DNA of 54,583 nt from Humidesulfovibrio sp. (GTDB taxonomy: Bacteria; Desulfobacterota; Desulfovibrionia; Desulfovibrionales; Desulfovibrionaceae): contig NZ_JAUYFU010000099.1 of the NCBI RefSeq assembly GCF_030689645.1, positions 1 to 54,583 of the forward strand. Direction: 5' to 3'. Position numbers and translations under genes: made by a program. This document shows, piece by piece, positions 43,674-52,124 of the stretch. Position 1 is the first letter of the stretch. Each line of letters starts with the position of its first letter. Below the pieces are notes generated by a model that did not search any database, was not told the DNA's origin, and saw only the letters and a program-made list of their open reading frames with translations.

Positions 43674-46046
43674 TTAGTCGCGGCCCTTGATGACCACGCG
43701 GGGCTTGCTGCCGTCAGCCGAGCCCAGCAGGCCGTCGGCCTCCATCTGCTCGATGTATCGGGCTGCGCGGTTGAACCCGATGCGGAAACGTCTCTGGATA
43801 AGGGATATGGACGCCCTTCCCTGGCCGGTGACGAATTCAAGAGCCTCGGCGTACATGGGATCGTCGGCCACGCCGTTGCCACCGCCCTCGCCGCCGCCGG
43901 AACCAGGCGCGGCCTCGCCTTCCTTGCGCCATTCGCTGAAGTCCAGGTCGAACTGCTGAGGCTGGCGGGCCTTCCAGTAAGCCACCACAGCCTCGATCTC
44001 GGTCTCGTCAACATAGGCGCCGTGCAGACGGCGCAGCTTGGACCCGCCGGACTTGTAGAGCATGTCGCCCTTGCCCAGCAGGCGTTCAGCGCCGACGGTG
44101 TCCAGAATGGTGCGCGAGTCGTGGCGGCTGGTCACCTGGAAGGAAATTCGCGTGGGAAAGTTCGCCTTAATGAGGCCCGTGACGACATCAACGCTGGGGC
44201 GCTGGGTGGCCAGAATCATATGGATGCCAGCCGCGCGCGCAAGCTGCGCCAGGCGCACGATGCAGGTCTCCACATCCTTGGCCGCAGTCATCATCAGGTC
44301 CGCAAGCTCGTCAATGACGATGACGAGATACGGCAGGGGTGCAAGATCAGCCAGTTCGTCCGGGCGCTTGTCGCCCATCTCGGCCAGCTTCTGGTTGTAG
44401 CCCTCGATGTTGCGCACGCCGATGCGCGCCAGAATCTCGTAGCGGGAGTCCATTTCGCACATGGCCCATTCCAGGGCGCTCTTGGCGAGGCTCATGTCCG
44501 TCACCACCGGGTGCACCAGGTGCGGCAAATCAGAATAGATGGCCAGCTCGATGCGCTTGGGGTCGATCAGCAGCAGCTTTACCTTTTCCGGCGAAGCTTT
44601 GAACAAAATCGACACAAGGAAACCGTTCAGGCACACGCTCTTGCCCGCGCCCGTGGCGCCGGCCACTAAAATGTGCGGCATGGTGGCAAGGTCGGCGATC
44701 TGGGGAGCTCCCTGAATATCCTTGCCTAGCGCGAGAGTCAGCGGCGATCTCGCCATGGTGAACACCGGGTGCTCGATGATCTCCCGCAGGGACACCGTCT
44801 GGCGGCGCTCGTTGGGAATCTCAACCCCGATGGAGTCCTTTCCCGGTATGGGAGCCTCGATGCGCACTGCCAGCGCCTTGAGGGACAAGGCGATGTCGTC
44901 GTGGCGAGCGGCGATGGTGCTGATCTTGACGCCGGGAGCAGGCTTGAATTCAAACATTGTGACCACAGGGCCGGGGATGACCTGCTGGATCTCGCCCTGA
45001 ATGTTGAAGTCCGCCAGGCATGAAGTAAGCTGCCGGGCCTTGGCCTGCAGCGTCTTGGGATCTGAGGTGGCCTGCTGGGGAGGCGCCTCGCGCAGCAGCT
45101 CCGCACCGGGAAGATCGGCGCTGGGCTCATGCTTCACCGTCGGCTTCTTGGGTGGCGCAGGAGCCTCGAAAGGCTTGAGAACCAGATCGGTGCCGGAAGT
45201 GGAGCCCGGTTCGAAGGTCACGGTTTTGCCTGCAGCACCGGAAGAGCCGGAGGCGGAAGAATTGGCGCTGCCTTGTTGAGCCTTGTCGGCGCGGTCGCTC
45301 AAGCGTTCGCTCAAGCGCTCCAGCAGGCGAATGGATGGCCGGGATGGGGCGGGATCGCTTTGCTGGGCAGCCTTGCTGTTCTCGACGCCCTTGCGGCGCA
45401 GAGAGCGCTCGCGATATTTGCACCACTGGTCATAAAGAAATGAACGGAATCGTTTGAAGATGGCGCCCCAGCTCACCTGGAAGCCAACCTGCAAAGATAC
45501 GGCGGTGAGGAACAGCCAGCACAGCGCCGAGCCCCAGGGATTCAGCAGCGTGAAGGAGGTGCTCACGGCCAGCTTGCCGAGCGCTCCGCCCCCTGCAAGG
45601 GTTGGGGCCTGTCCGCTGACAGGCAGTGCCCAAGGCTTGGCGGCCCAAGCCATGACGCAGAGCACCATCACGCCGACGCCGAACCAGCGGAAAAGGCCCA
45701 GGCGCAGGCGTTCCGCAAACTGGGCAAAACCGATGTAGGCCAGCACAAGGGGCCAGGCCAGCGCGCCGATGCCGAAGAGTTCTACCAGGATGCCAGCCGT
45801 ATACGAACCAACGGCCCCTGCAAGGTTGGTTGTCTTGCGGGCCACGCTCACGGCCTGGTTGAAGGTGGGGTCCAGCGGATCAAAGGAAAAGACGCACAGA
45901 AAGAGAAAGGCTGCAACAAAGAGGTATGCCAGCCCTCGAATCTCCATGCGGAATTTTACGGTGTCCGTTGGTCTACCCTCCGCCCTGGCTTTCGCCTTGG
46001 CATTGCGCCCGCCCCGCTTGGGGGCGGGCTTCTGAGATTCGGACAT
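43674..46046 (-). CDS. ftsK: DNA translocase FtsK
   Basis: Division-septum DNA pump of 790 residues that clears chromosome termini and activates Xer recombination. The N-terminus holds about four membrane helices (residues 30-210, from LAYLFVAAFLFLCVFSF). A Pro/Ser-rich linker (about 220-330) is short. The motor has Walker A GATGAGKSVCLNG (about 460), LLLIDPKRIELAIY and Walker B VIVIDELADLMMTAA. The C-terminal gamma winged helix (about 720-785: ISLIQRRFRIGFNRAARYI) reads KOPS. It is of SpoIIIE/FtsK length. It is the third gene after aroQ and efp. Confidence 0.95.
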   Translation of the reverse strand: MSESQKPAPKRGGRNAKAKARAEGRPTDTVKFRMEIRGLAYLFVAAFLFLCVFSFDPLDPTFNQAVSVARKTTNLAGAVGSYTAGILVELFGIGALAWPLVLAYIGFAQFAERLRLGLFRWFGVGVMVLCVMAWAAKPWALPVSGQAPTLAGGGALGKLAVSTSFTLLNPWGSALCWLFLTAVSLQVGFQVSWGAIFKRFRSFLYDQWCKYRERSLRRKGVENSKAAQQSDPAPSRPSIRLLERLSERLSDRADKAQQGSANSSASGSSGAAGKTVTFEPGSTSGTDLVLKPFEAPAPPKKPTVKHEPSADLPGAELLREAPPQQATSDPKTLQAKARQLTSCLADFNIQGEIQQVIPGPVVTMFEFKPAPGVKISTIAARHDDIALSLKALAVRIEAPIPGKDSIGVEIPNERRQTVSLREIIEHPVFTMARSPLTLALGKDIQGAPQIADLATMPHILVAGATGAGKSVCLNGFLVSILFKASPEKVKLLLIDPKRIELAIYSDLPHLVHPVVTDMSLAKSALEWAMCEMDSRYEILARIGVRNIEGYNQKLAEMGDKRPDELADLAPLPYLVIVIDELADLMMTAAKDVETCIVRLAQLARAAGIHMILATQRPSVDVVTGLIKANFPTRISFQVTSRHDSRTILDTVGAERLLGKGDMLYKSGGSKLRRLHGAYVDETEIEAVVAYWKARQPQQFDLDFSEWRKEGEAAPGSGGGEGGGNGVADDPMYAEALEFVTGQGRASISLIQRRFRIGFNRAARYIEQMEADGLLGSADGSKPRVVIKGRD

Positions 46047-46068
46047 GTTCCGTCAGTCGCCTAAACGA

Positions 46069-46626
46069 TCACTCGCGGCTCAGGTATTCGCCCGTGCGGG
46101 TGTCCACCTTGATGCGCTCGCCCTGAGTGATGAACAGAGGCACATTGACCATAATGCCGGTTTCGAGTTTGGCGGGTTTGGAGGCGCCGGTGACGCGGTC
46201 GCCCTGGACGCCGGGCTCAGTCTCCACAACCTCCATGACCACAGAGGCTGGCAGATCCATGTCGAAAAGTTCGCCGTTGTACAGCAGCACCTTGATGGTT
46301 TCGCCTTCCTTAATGTAGCCGCCCTTCTCGCCCACCTGCAAAGCCGGAATATTCTTCTGCTCGTAGCTCTCAAGATCCATGAATACGAAGTCCGTTCCCT
46401 CGCGATACAGGAACTGCATGTCCTGAACTGCGATGTCGGGCTTTCCTACCTTTTCGCCGGAGCGGAAGGTTTCGTCAAGGACGCGACCTGTGAGGATGTG
46501 CTTCAGCTTGGTGCGGACAAAAGCTCCGCCCTTGCCGGGCTTCACGTGCTGGAACTCGACAATTTCGTAAGGCTTGCCATCCATCTCGATCTTAAGACCG
46601 CGACGGAAATCAGACGTGGAATACAT
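46069..46626 (-). CDS. efp: Elongation factor P
   Basis: Translation factor of 185 residues that rescues ribosomes stalled at polyproline. Three beta-barrel domains are normal in length. The tip lysine is K32 in [12 protein letters not shown], in the place modified by lysylation in E. coli (K34). No epmA or epmB is in the window, so the state of this lysine is unknown. It lies 22 bases before ftsK and 45 bases after aroQ on the same strand, so the three are probably co-transcribed. Confidence 0.95.
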   Translation of the reverse strand: MYSTSDFRRGLKIEMDGKPYEIVEFQHVKPGKGGAFVRTKLKHILTGRVLDETFRSGEKVGKPDIAVQDMQFLYREGTDFVFMDLESYEQKNIPALQVGEKGGYIKEGETIKVLLYNGELFDMDLPASVVMEVVETEPGVQGDRVTGASKPAKLETGIMVNVPLFITQGERIKVDTRTGEYLSRE

Positions 46627-46671
46627 TCAACCTCCGGGGCATACTGGCGAACAACTCACTGTCGCGCCTAA

Positions 46672-47145
46672 TTATTTTTTATCCTGAAGCTTTGCGGCAT
46701 GTCGTTCCAGCGCCAGGACGGCCAACGCATACCCGAGAATGCCGAAACCGGCAACAACTCCGATGCAGCTTTTCCCCATGAGGCTCTTCTGGCGCAGGGG
46801 TTCGTCCGTGCGGGAGAATATGTTCGAAAGGTGGACTTCCACGCAAGGAACACCGATCCAGGCCAAGCAATCGGCAATAGCGAGACTTGTGTGCGTAAGC
46901 GCCCCGGCGTTGAAGGCCACGCCGTCCAGCTCCTCGTGCCGGGCTTTTTCCAGGCGGTCAATGAGATTGCCCTCAAAATTAGACTGGTGAAAAAGCAGCT
47001 CGACCTCGTCCCCAGCATCTCCCAGCATGGGTTTCAGCAGAGCTGGCAGGCTGTCCAGGCCTTCGCTTCCATAAATTTCTGGCTGGCGCGAACCGATGTG
47101 CCCGAGGTTGGGACCGTTCAGGATCAGGTACTTGCGGGTGCTCAT
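46672..47145 (-). CDS. aroQ: Type II 3-dehydroquinate dehydratase
   Basis: Shikimate pathway enzyme of 157 residues that dehydrates 3-dehydroquinate to 3-dehydroshikimate. Type II features are LNGPNLGHIGSRQPEIYG (active-site region), FHQSNFEGNLID, AFNAGALTHTSLA and VEVHLSNIFSR. These proteins form dodecamers in the cytoplasm. ATG 47145 follows AGGTGG by five bases; a GTG at 47154 is also in frame. It diverges from engB and begins the aroQ-efp-ftsK run. Confidence 0.93.
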   Translation of the reverse strand: MSTRKYLILNGPNLGHIGSRQPEIYGSEGLDSLPALLKPMLGDAGDEVELLFHQSNFEGNLIDRLEKARHEELDGVAFNAGALTHTSLAIADCLAWIGVPCVEVHLSNIFSRTDEPLRQKSLMGKSCIGVVAGFGILGYALAVLALERHAAKLQDKK

Positions 47146-47256
47146 GGCTGCCACCTATATGTTTAAGGTCACGGGTGAGGCTTGACGCGGGGGCCAAAAG
47201 CCAACATCAATGGAGGCGCCGCACACGCAGTGCGCGAAAACCCGCCCTGGAGCATT

Positions 47257-47865
47257 ATGAATCGAAGCTTCGACTTAGTCAAAACCGCCTATGTGCTCAG
47301 CCAGATTACAACTTCGGAAGAGCCGCAGGTGGCTCTTGCAGGCCGCTCCAACGTGGGCAAAAGCTCGCTTATCAACTGCCTGGCCAACCACAAAGGGCTG
47401 GCAAAAATCAGTTCCACGCCGGGCAAAACCCAGAGCGTGAACTACTTCCGCATCAATCCCGGCGGGTACACCCTGGTGGACCTGCCAGGCTACGGATACG
47501 CTCGCCGCTCCCAGACCGAGCGCGCCAAATGGGGGCAGCTCATCGAGCACTTCCTGAAGAACAATCCAGGGCTCAAGGCTGTGGCTGTGCTCATCGATGT
47601 CCGCATCACCCCGCAGCAGAGCGACCTGGAAATGGTGAGCTGGCTGCGGCACGGGAACATCCCCATCCTGCCGGTACTTACCAAATGTGACAAGGTGAAT
47701 CAGCGTGAACAAGCGGCCCGGCAGCGCGAATGGCGCGATTTGCTCGGCGGTGGCACCATGCCCATCTGCTTCTCCAGCGTGACAAAACAGGGCCGTGACG
47801 CCCTCTGGGCAGCACTTGACGAGTGCGCAGGCGCGCCCCAGGAGCCTATGCTTCAGAACGAGTGA
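47257..47865 (+). CDS. engB: Ribosome-biogenesis GTPase EngB/YsxC
   Basis: Small TRAFAC GTPase of 202 residues needed for assembly of the large ribosomal subunit. G1 is GRSNVGKSSL (about 29-38), G2 near SSTPGKTQSVNYF, G3 DLPGYGYA, G4 TKCDKV, and G5 probably CFSSVTKQG. ATG 47257 with GGAG four bases upstream was chosen; an earlier in-frame ATG at 47182 would add 25 residues of poor quality. Its 3' end overlaps lptG by 20 bases on the opposite strand. Confidence 0.93.
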   Translation: MNRSFDLVKTAYVLSQITTSEEPQVALAGRSNVGKSSLINCLANHKGLAKISSTPGKTQSVNYFRINPGGYTLVDLPGYGYARRSQTERAKWGQLIEHFLKNNPGLKAVAVLIDVRITPQQSDLEMVSWLRHGNIPILPVLTKCDKVNQREQAARQREWRDLLGGGTMPICFSSVTKQGRDALWAALDECAGAPQEPMLQNE

Positions 47866-49000
47866 AACTTCGCGCCAACCCAGCACGCCAGCGGTGCACC
47901 CGCGCCGTGAACCTGGGGGCGGTAATCCAAGCCAATCGCATAGCCGCCAGACCGCTGAAGACAGCATTGGCAAGCCAAGCACCGAGCATGGGAGATAGAA
48001 TCGCCTTTTGACCAGCGGTGATGCCCAACACGTATAGCCCGTAATAGCTGAAGATCACAAGCAGGCTCAACACCAAATTGATGTACATGTTCTCGAAAAA
48101 CGAGCACAGAGCCAAGGCAAGCAAGGCCATGGTGACTATGGAAAAGGCGTACGACCACTTGCCGTGCCAGGCCGTACGCAACCGCTCAACATTAGACCCC
48201 GACTCCCTAAGCTCGTCGATGACCTGGGCCAGGTGCCACAGAGGCAGATCAGACCGGTCCGCCACATCGGCGTTCAGGAAGCTTCGCATGTCCTGACGCA
48301 GCGGGATGAAGTGCGTCAGCAGCTTGCTGGACATGAAATCCTTGGTCTCAATCTCCCATACGTCGAGCAGCCCCCAGCCGTGTTCGTCCACCAACCCTTT
48401 TTTGGCCGTCATGATGCGCTCCAGGCGCATGGAGTCACGGTCGAACTCATACACCGTCACATCATTGACGCGGCTCTGAGTCGGCTGGGCCTCGGTGGCA
48501 TGGACGATGTACGCTCCCTCGCGAAACCAGAGGTTCTTCACCACGCGCTTGTCCAACTGGCGTTTGCGGACTTCCTCGCGCCAGATGCGCGAGGCCTCCT
48601 GCTCACCATATGAGGCGACAAACTGGGAAAACACCAGCTGCCCAAGGCTCCACACCAAGGCGTAGACCACAAAAAAGCGGATGAACCAGCCCATGGACAT
48701 GCCGCCAGCACGCAAGGCCATCATCTCGCGGTTGCGCACCATGAGCCCCACCTGAATGACCACGGCCAGCAAGAACACAGCGGGAAGAATCTGCGAAAAA
48801 ATCAGCGGCATCTTCACCATGAAATAGGTAAGAATCTGCCGCGCGCCAAGACCGGCGTCCAGAAAAGCCTCCAGCCGGTCAGAGAGATCTGTGAGCAGAT
48901 AAATGAATACGCCAGCCCCAAGGCAGGTGGCCATAAGAAACAGATTCTGGCGCACAAGATAGCCGCTCAACGCGCCAAGGCGAGGCCAGGACCAGGTCAT
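47846..49000 (-). CDS. lptG: LPS export permease LptG
   Basis: Inner-membrane protein of 384 residues of the YjgP/YjgQ family. Two groups of three helices flank a periplasmic beta-jellyroll (about 115-270), the LptFG layout. Residues of the second group (FENMYINLVLSLLVIFSYYG; LSPMLGAWLANAVF) are typical. With LptB, LptC and LptF it lifts lipopolysaccharide from the inner membrane. The ATG at 49000 overlaps the lptF stop (ATGA), with AGGAG six bases before it. No lptB or lptC is in the window. Confidence 0.9.
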   Translation of the reverse strand: MTWSWPRLGALSGYLVRQNLFLMATCLGAGVFIYLLTDLSDRLEAFLDAGLGARQILTYFMVKMPLIFSQILPAVFLLAVVIQVGLMVRNREMMALRAGGMSMGWFIRFFVVYALVWSLGQLVFSQFVASYGEQEASRIWREEVRKRQLDKRVVKNLWFREGAYIVHATEAQPTQSRVNDVTVYEFDRDSMRLERIMTAKKGLVDEHGWGLLDVWEIETKDFMSSKLLTHFIPLRQDMRSFLNADVADRSDLPLWHLAQVIDELRESGSNVERLRTAWHGKWSYAFSIVTMALLALALCSFFENMYINLVLSLLVIFSYYGLYVLGITAGQKAILSPMLGAWLANAVFSGLAAMRLAWITAPRFTARVHRWRAGLARSFTRSEA

Positions 49001-50163
49001 GCCGGGCTCCTTTTCTGAAGCTTCTGAAGCACCCACAGCACCCCAGAAGGCACACGCTCGCGCACGGCCTGTCGCAGAAAGACAAATCCCATGACGGAGA
49101 ACAAGATGTTTGGAACCCAGATGCCAATCACTGGCGGCACGAGGCGTGATTCCCCCATGCTCTCGGCCACGGAAAGCATGGAGTAGTATACAAGGAACAC
49201 ACCGAGGGCCAGCACAAGGCCGTGCTGCTGCTTCAGCGCACGGAACACGCAGGCGATGGGCACGGAAAAGAGCCCCAAAACCACGCAGGCCAAAGGCAGA
49301 GCCAAGCGCTTTTGTATCTCCACCTTGATCTTTCGCTCGCGGTCCAAGTCAAAGGTCTCGCGCATGAGTTGCTGGTTGTTATCGAACTCAAGCAGCCTTT
49401 CAAAAGACAACTCCTTGGGCGAAATACGCTCAAACCCCATTTTTCGGAGCATATTCCCTAGTGGCAACCTCACAGCATAGCTGCCAAAGTGCAGAACGTC
49501 GAGCTTCTCCCCCTCACGCCTGAAGATTTTGCCATTTTTGAACACAACCTTGATCTGCTCCTTCACGGGATCCGTGGTGACGGAGCCTTCAGGCGCGACA
49601 ACTGTGGTGGTGAAATTCTTGCTGGTCTTGTCCTGTACAAATACAAAACGAATATCACCTGAGTCCAGGTCAACCTGCTGGGCATAAATGGTCAGACCAG
49701 GAAATTCTTGATTAAAGACGCCCGCTTGTAATGAAAGTTTGGTTTTTGTGCGCGCAAACTCCATGAGCGAGAGCTTGAAGTGCTCCATGCCCCAGGCCAC
49801 GCCAAAGAGCGAGATGTACAGACTAAATAGCGTACACAGGCTGCAAAACACGATTGGCGCGGGCAGAAGCTGGTACAGGCTCACACCGCTGGCCTTGAGA
49901 GCAGTAAGCTCGCGATCCGCCGACATGCGAAGGAAGGTCAAAAAAACACTCAACATGCAGGCAATAGGCGTAAGCAGCAGCATGAAAAAAGGGCTTAAAT
50001 AAACGAAAAGGCGTAAGATATCGAGCACGCCCAGATTCTGAGACAACAGCATTTCCCGCAATTGGAGCATGCGTCCCACCAGAATAAGTCCCAGGAGGCA
50101 AGAACCAATGAGCAGGAACAAATGTATGTGTTCCTTCAGGATCTGTCGATGAATGATCTTCAA
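48997..50163 (-). CDS. lptF: LPS export permease LptF
   Basis: Partner of LptG, 388 residues, same six-helix layout with a periplasmic domain (about 120-270). The early FVYLSPFFMLLLTPIACMLS and the helix pair after residue 285 (RLALPLACVVLGLFSVPIA) fit the family. It begins with TTG at 50163, overlapping the stop of the 66-residue upstream protein (TTGA), so the three genes are probably translated in a chain. The C-terminus ends in basic residues. Confidence 0.9.
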   Translation of the reverse strand: MKIIHRQILKEHIHLFLLIGSCLLGLILVGRMLQLREMLLSQNLGVLDILRLFVYLSPFFMLLLTPIACMLSVFLTFLRMSADRELTALKASGVSLYQLLPAPIVFCSLCTLFSLYISLFGVAWGMEHFKLSLMEFARTKTKLSLQAGVFNQEFPGLTIYAQQVDLDSGDIRFVFVQDKTSKNFTTTVVAPEGSVTTDPVKEQIKVVFKNGKIFRREGEKLDVLHFGSYAVRLPLGNMLRKMGFERISPKELSFERLLEFDNNQQLMRETFDLDRERKIKVEIQKRLALPLACVVLGLFSVPIACVFRALKQQHGLVLALGVFLVYYSMLSVAESMGESRLVPPVIGIWVPNILFSVMGFVFLRQAVRERVPSGVLWVLQKLQKRSPA

Positions 50164-50360
50164 GACTGCTTCTCACCCGTGGTGTTTTTGTTATAAAATC
50201 GTTCCAAAAATTCAACCTCTAAAGGCCCGAGGTTGAAGCGCATAGCAGCCGACTCGACCAGTCGGGACAATTCCTGCGAGGTTTCGCCCTGCCCAAGCCT
50301 CTCGGTGATCCAATCAACGGCCCGGCGGACCAATTCGCTTTGTGGAACTACAGTGGCCAT
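50160..50360 (-). CDS. 66-residue protein upstream of lptF
   Basis: Small soluble, mostly helical and charged protein (ELVRRAVDWITERLGQGE, LVESAAMRFNLGPLEVEFLE). AGGAG lies six bases before ATG 50360; a longer frame starting at 50402 is less likely. It is translationally linked to lptF by a stop/start overlap. I do not recognise a family; it may be specific to this lineage. Confidence 0.75.
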   Translation of the reverse strand: MATVVPQSELVRRAVDWITERLGQGETSQELSRLVESAAMRFNLGPLEVEFLERFYNKNTTGEKQS

Positions 50361-50501
50361 ATCCGTCTCCTTGCTGTTCAGTGGACCGGAATGTCTTTGC
50401 AATTCCTACACCACTGACGTCAGACTGGCAACGAAGGTCATGCCCCAGAGCCAAGATCGAAAAAAAGTCGAAATTCTCTAGCCGTCACCCCTACAGAGCT
50501 A

Positions 50502-50530
50502 TTGCCAAGCCACCAGAGAATAGCTATAAG
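50502..50530 (+). promoter_or_regulatory. Promoter of tRNA-Met
   Basis: TTGCCA (50502-50507), 17-base spacer and TATAAG (50525-50530), 23 bases before the tRNA. A good sigma-70 match. Confidence 0.7.
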
Positions 50531-50553
50531 GCCCTTCCCGTTGAGGGAAACCT

Positions 50554-50630
50554 GGCGAGGTAGCTCAGTCGGTCAGAGCATGCGGCTCATATCCGCAGTG
50601 TCGGGGGTTCAATTCCCTCCCTCGCTACCA
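50554..50630 (+). tRNA. tRNA-Met (CAT), elongator type
   Basis: A 77-nucleotide cloverleaf. The acceptor stem GGCGAGG pairs with CCTCGCT, with a G-T first pair, and CCA is encoded. The anticodon arm TGCGG-CTCATAT-CCGCA gives anticodon CAT. The stem lacks the three G-C pairs that mark initiator tRNA, so it is an elongator Met tRNA, or possibly Ile2 whose first anticodon base becomes lysidine; the sequence alone does not separate these two. Confidence 0.9.
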
Positions 50631-50636
50631 GAAATT

Positions 50637-50664
50637 AAACCCCTGCTTAGGCAGGGGTTTTTTT
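50637..50664 (+). terminator. Terminator after tRNA-Met
   Basis: Perfect 10-base stem AAACCCCTGC / GCAGGGGTTT with a TTAG loop and a T run. Confidence 0.9.
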
Positions 50665-50731
50665 ATTCCCCCCGCCACCTTCCGGTACGCAAGATTGTCA
50701 CCCGTTCATTAGTTTTTCTTCACCATCTCCT

Positions 50732-50760
50732 TTGACTGCACACGTTCAACAGGTTACTGT
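50732..50760 (+). promoter_or_regulatory. Candidate promoter of the binding-protein/cyclase pair
   Basis: TTGACT (50732-50737), 17-base spacer and TACTGT (50755-50760). A second, weaker pair, TTGATT (50770) and ATTAAA (50793), is downstream. Both lie in the AT-richer 200-base leader before the binding-protein gene. Confidence 0.4.
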
Positions 50761-50764
50761 GAAC
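50744..50764. promoter_or_regulatory. Inverted repeat over the candidate promoter
   Basis: GTTCAACAG and CTGTGAAC form arms with a single-base bulge around GTTA. It overlaps the -10 box of the candidate promoter, so it may be an operator, although a chance palindrome cannot be excluded. Confidence 0.3.
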
Positions 50765-50861
50765 AGGCTTTGATTTGAAAACTTATCTAATGATTAAACT
50801 CCCTGCTCTCTCCCCCCCCGATAGAGAGCGCAACCTAGCCAGACTCTTCCTGTAGGGAACC

Positions 50862-52124
50862 ATGCGCACACCGAGCCGCCACTCAACGTTTATCACCCTG
50901 GCATGCTTAACTATATTATGCTCTGCCTGTTCACGTGACACAAGCCCTAAAACCTGCACGGACCCGCTAGGGTGCGTAGACATCGCTCCCAAGGAAGAGT
51001 TGAAGCTTGGGGTCATTCAATCCTTAAGCGGAAAAATCGCTGCGCTTGGACAAGAGCAGGTGCGCGGGTTTGAATTGGCCCTGGCACGCAGAGGCGACAA
51101 AGTGCTGGGGCACAAGGTCGCCCTCCAAGTGGAGGACACAGGCTGCCAGCCCGAGGGCGGGGCCAACGCGGCGCTCAAGGTCGTGGCCGACCCCAAAGTG
51201 GTCGCCATCTTCGGCACCACCTGCTCAAGCGATGCGGCAACCGCCGCGGAAGTAATGACAAAGGCCGGGCTCACAATGATTTCCGGCAACAATTCTGCCC
51301 CATTCCTTACAGCCATCGGCGGACAGCGAGCACCAAGGTGGCAGGAGGGCTACTTCCGCACAGCGCCCAACGAAGAGTCATCCGGACCAGCAGCAGCCAC
51401 CTACGCCTACCAAAAGCTCGGCATCCGCAAGGCCGCCACCATCAACGATGGCGACATCTACACAAGAGGTCTTACTGATGGGTTCGCCAAACGGTTCAAG
51501 GAACTTGGCGGACAGGTCGTATTGAACGCGACTGTGAGCAAGCAGGACACCAATATGGGACCAGTGCTCACCGCAGTGAAGCACGCAAAGGCTGACCTGA
51601 TATTCTTCCCCCTGTTCCAGCCCGAGGGAAACCATGTCCTGCTTCAGGCGCGCCGCGACCCGGCTTTGAAAAAGACGGTGCTTATGAGCGACGGTTCCCT
51701 GATTGAGCAGAGCTTCATCGAAGCCATGAAAGACGATGCCGTGGGTATGTACTTTGTTGGCCCCACGCCGCCGCAAAATGGCCCCGCCCTGGACAAACTG
51801 AGAAGCGAGTGCCTGGCGCGCTTTCAGACACCACCTGCAACCTACTATTACACCAGCGCCTTCGATGCGGCAGAGATTCTCTTCGCCGCCATTGAGAAAG
51901 CTGGACAACCGGCTCCAGACGGCACTGTGCATATCGGCAGAAAGGCCTTGCGCGATGCGCTTTACGCCACGCGCAACCATGAAGGCATAACCGGGCGCAT
52001 CAGCTGTGACGAATTTGGCGACTGCGCCTCGCCGAAATTCAACGTGCTTCAACTCATGGACCCCGCCGCTGGAGTTGAAGGGCTTAAATCCAACGTCAAA
52101 TTCACTTACAGCCCTGTGCCATGA
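50862..52124 (+). CDS. Periplasmic ligand-binding lipoprotein, LivJ type
   Basis: Branched-chain amino-acid-type binding protein of 420 residues with a lipobox (ILCSACS, lipidated cysteine about residue 23). The bilobal family fold begins at ELKLGVIQSLSGKIAALG and contains VEDTGCQPEGGANAALKVV and MTKAGLTMISGNNSAPFLT. Several extra cysteines (KTCTDPLGCVD, FGTTCSS, ISCDEFGDC) are unusual. No permease or ATPase follows; instead its stop overlaps a membrane diguanylate cyclase (ATGA). This points to a sensing protein that presents a ligand to the cyclase rather than a transporter component. The ligand is unknown. Confidence 0.85.
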   Translation: MRTPSRHSTFITLACLTILCSACSRDTSPKTCTDPLGCVDIAPKEELKLGVIQSLSGKIAALGQEQVRGFELALARRGDKVLGHKVALQVEDTGCQPEGGANAALKVVADPKVVAIFGTTCSSDAATAAEVMTKAGLTMISGNNSAPFLTAIGGQRAPRWQEGYFRTAPNEESSGPAAATYAYQKLGIRKAATINDGDIYTRGLTDGFAKRFKELGGQVVLNATVSKQDTNMGPVLTAVKHAKADLIFFPLFQPEGNHVLLQARRDPALKKTVLMSDGSLIEQSFIEAMKDDAVGMYFVGPTPPQNGPALDKLRSECLARFQTPPATYYYTSAFDAAEILFAAIEKAGQPAPDGTVHIGRKALRDALYATRNHEGITGRISCDEFGDCASPKFNVLQLMDPAAGVEGLKSNVKFTYSPVP

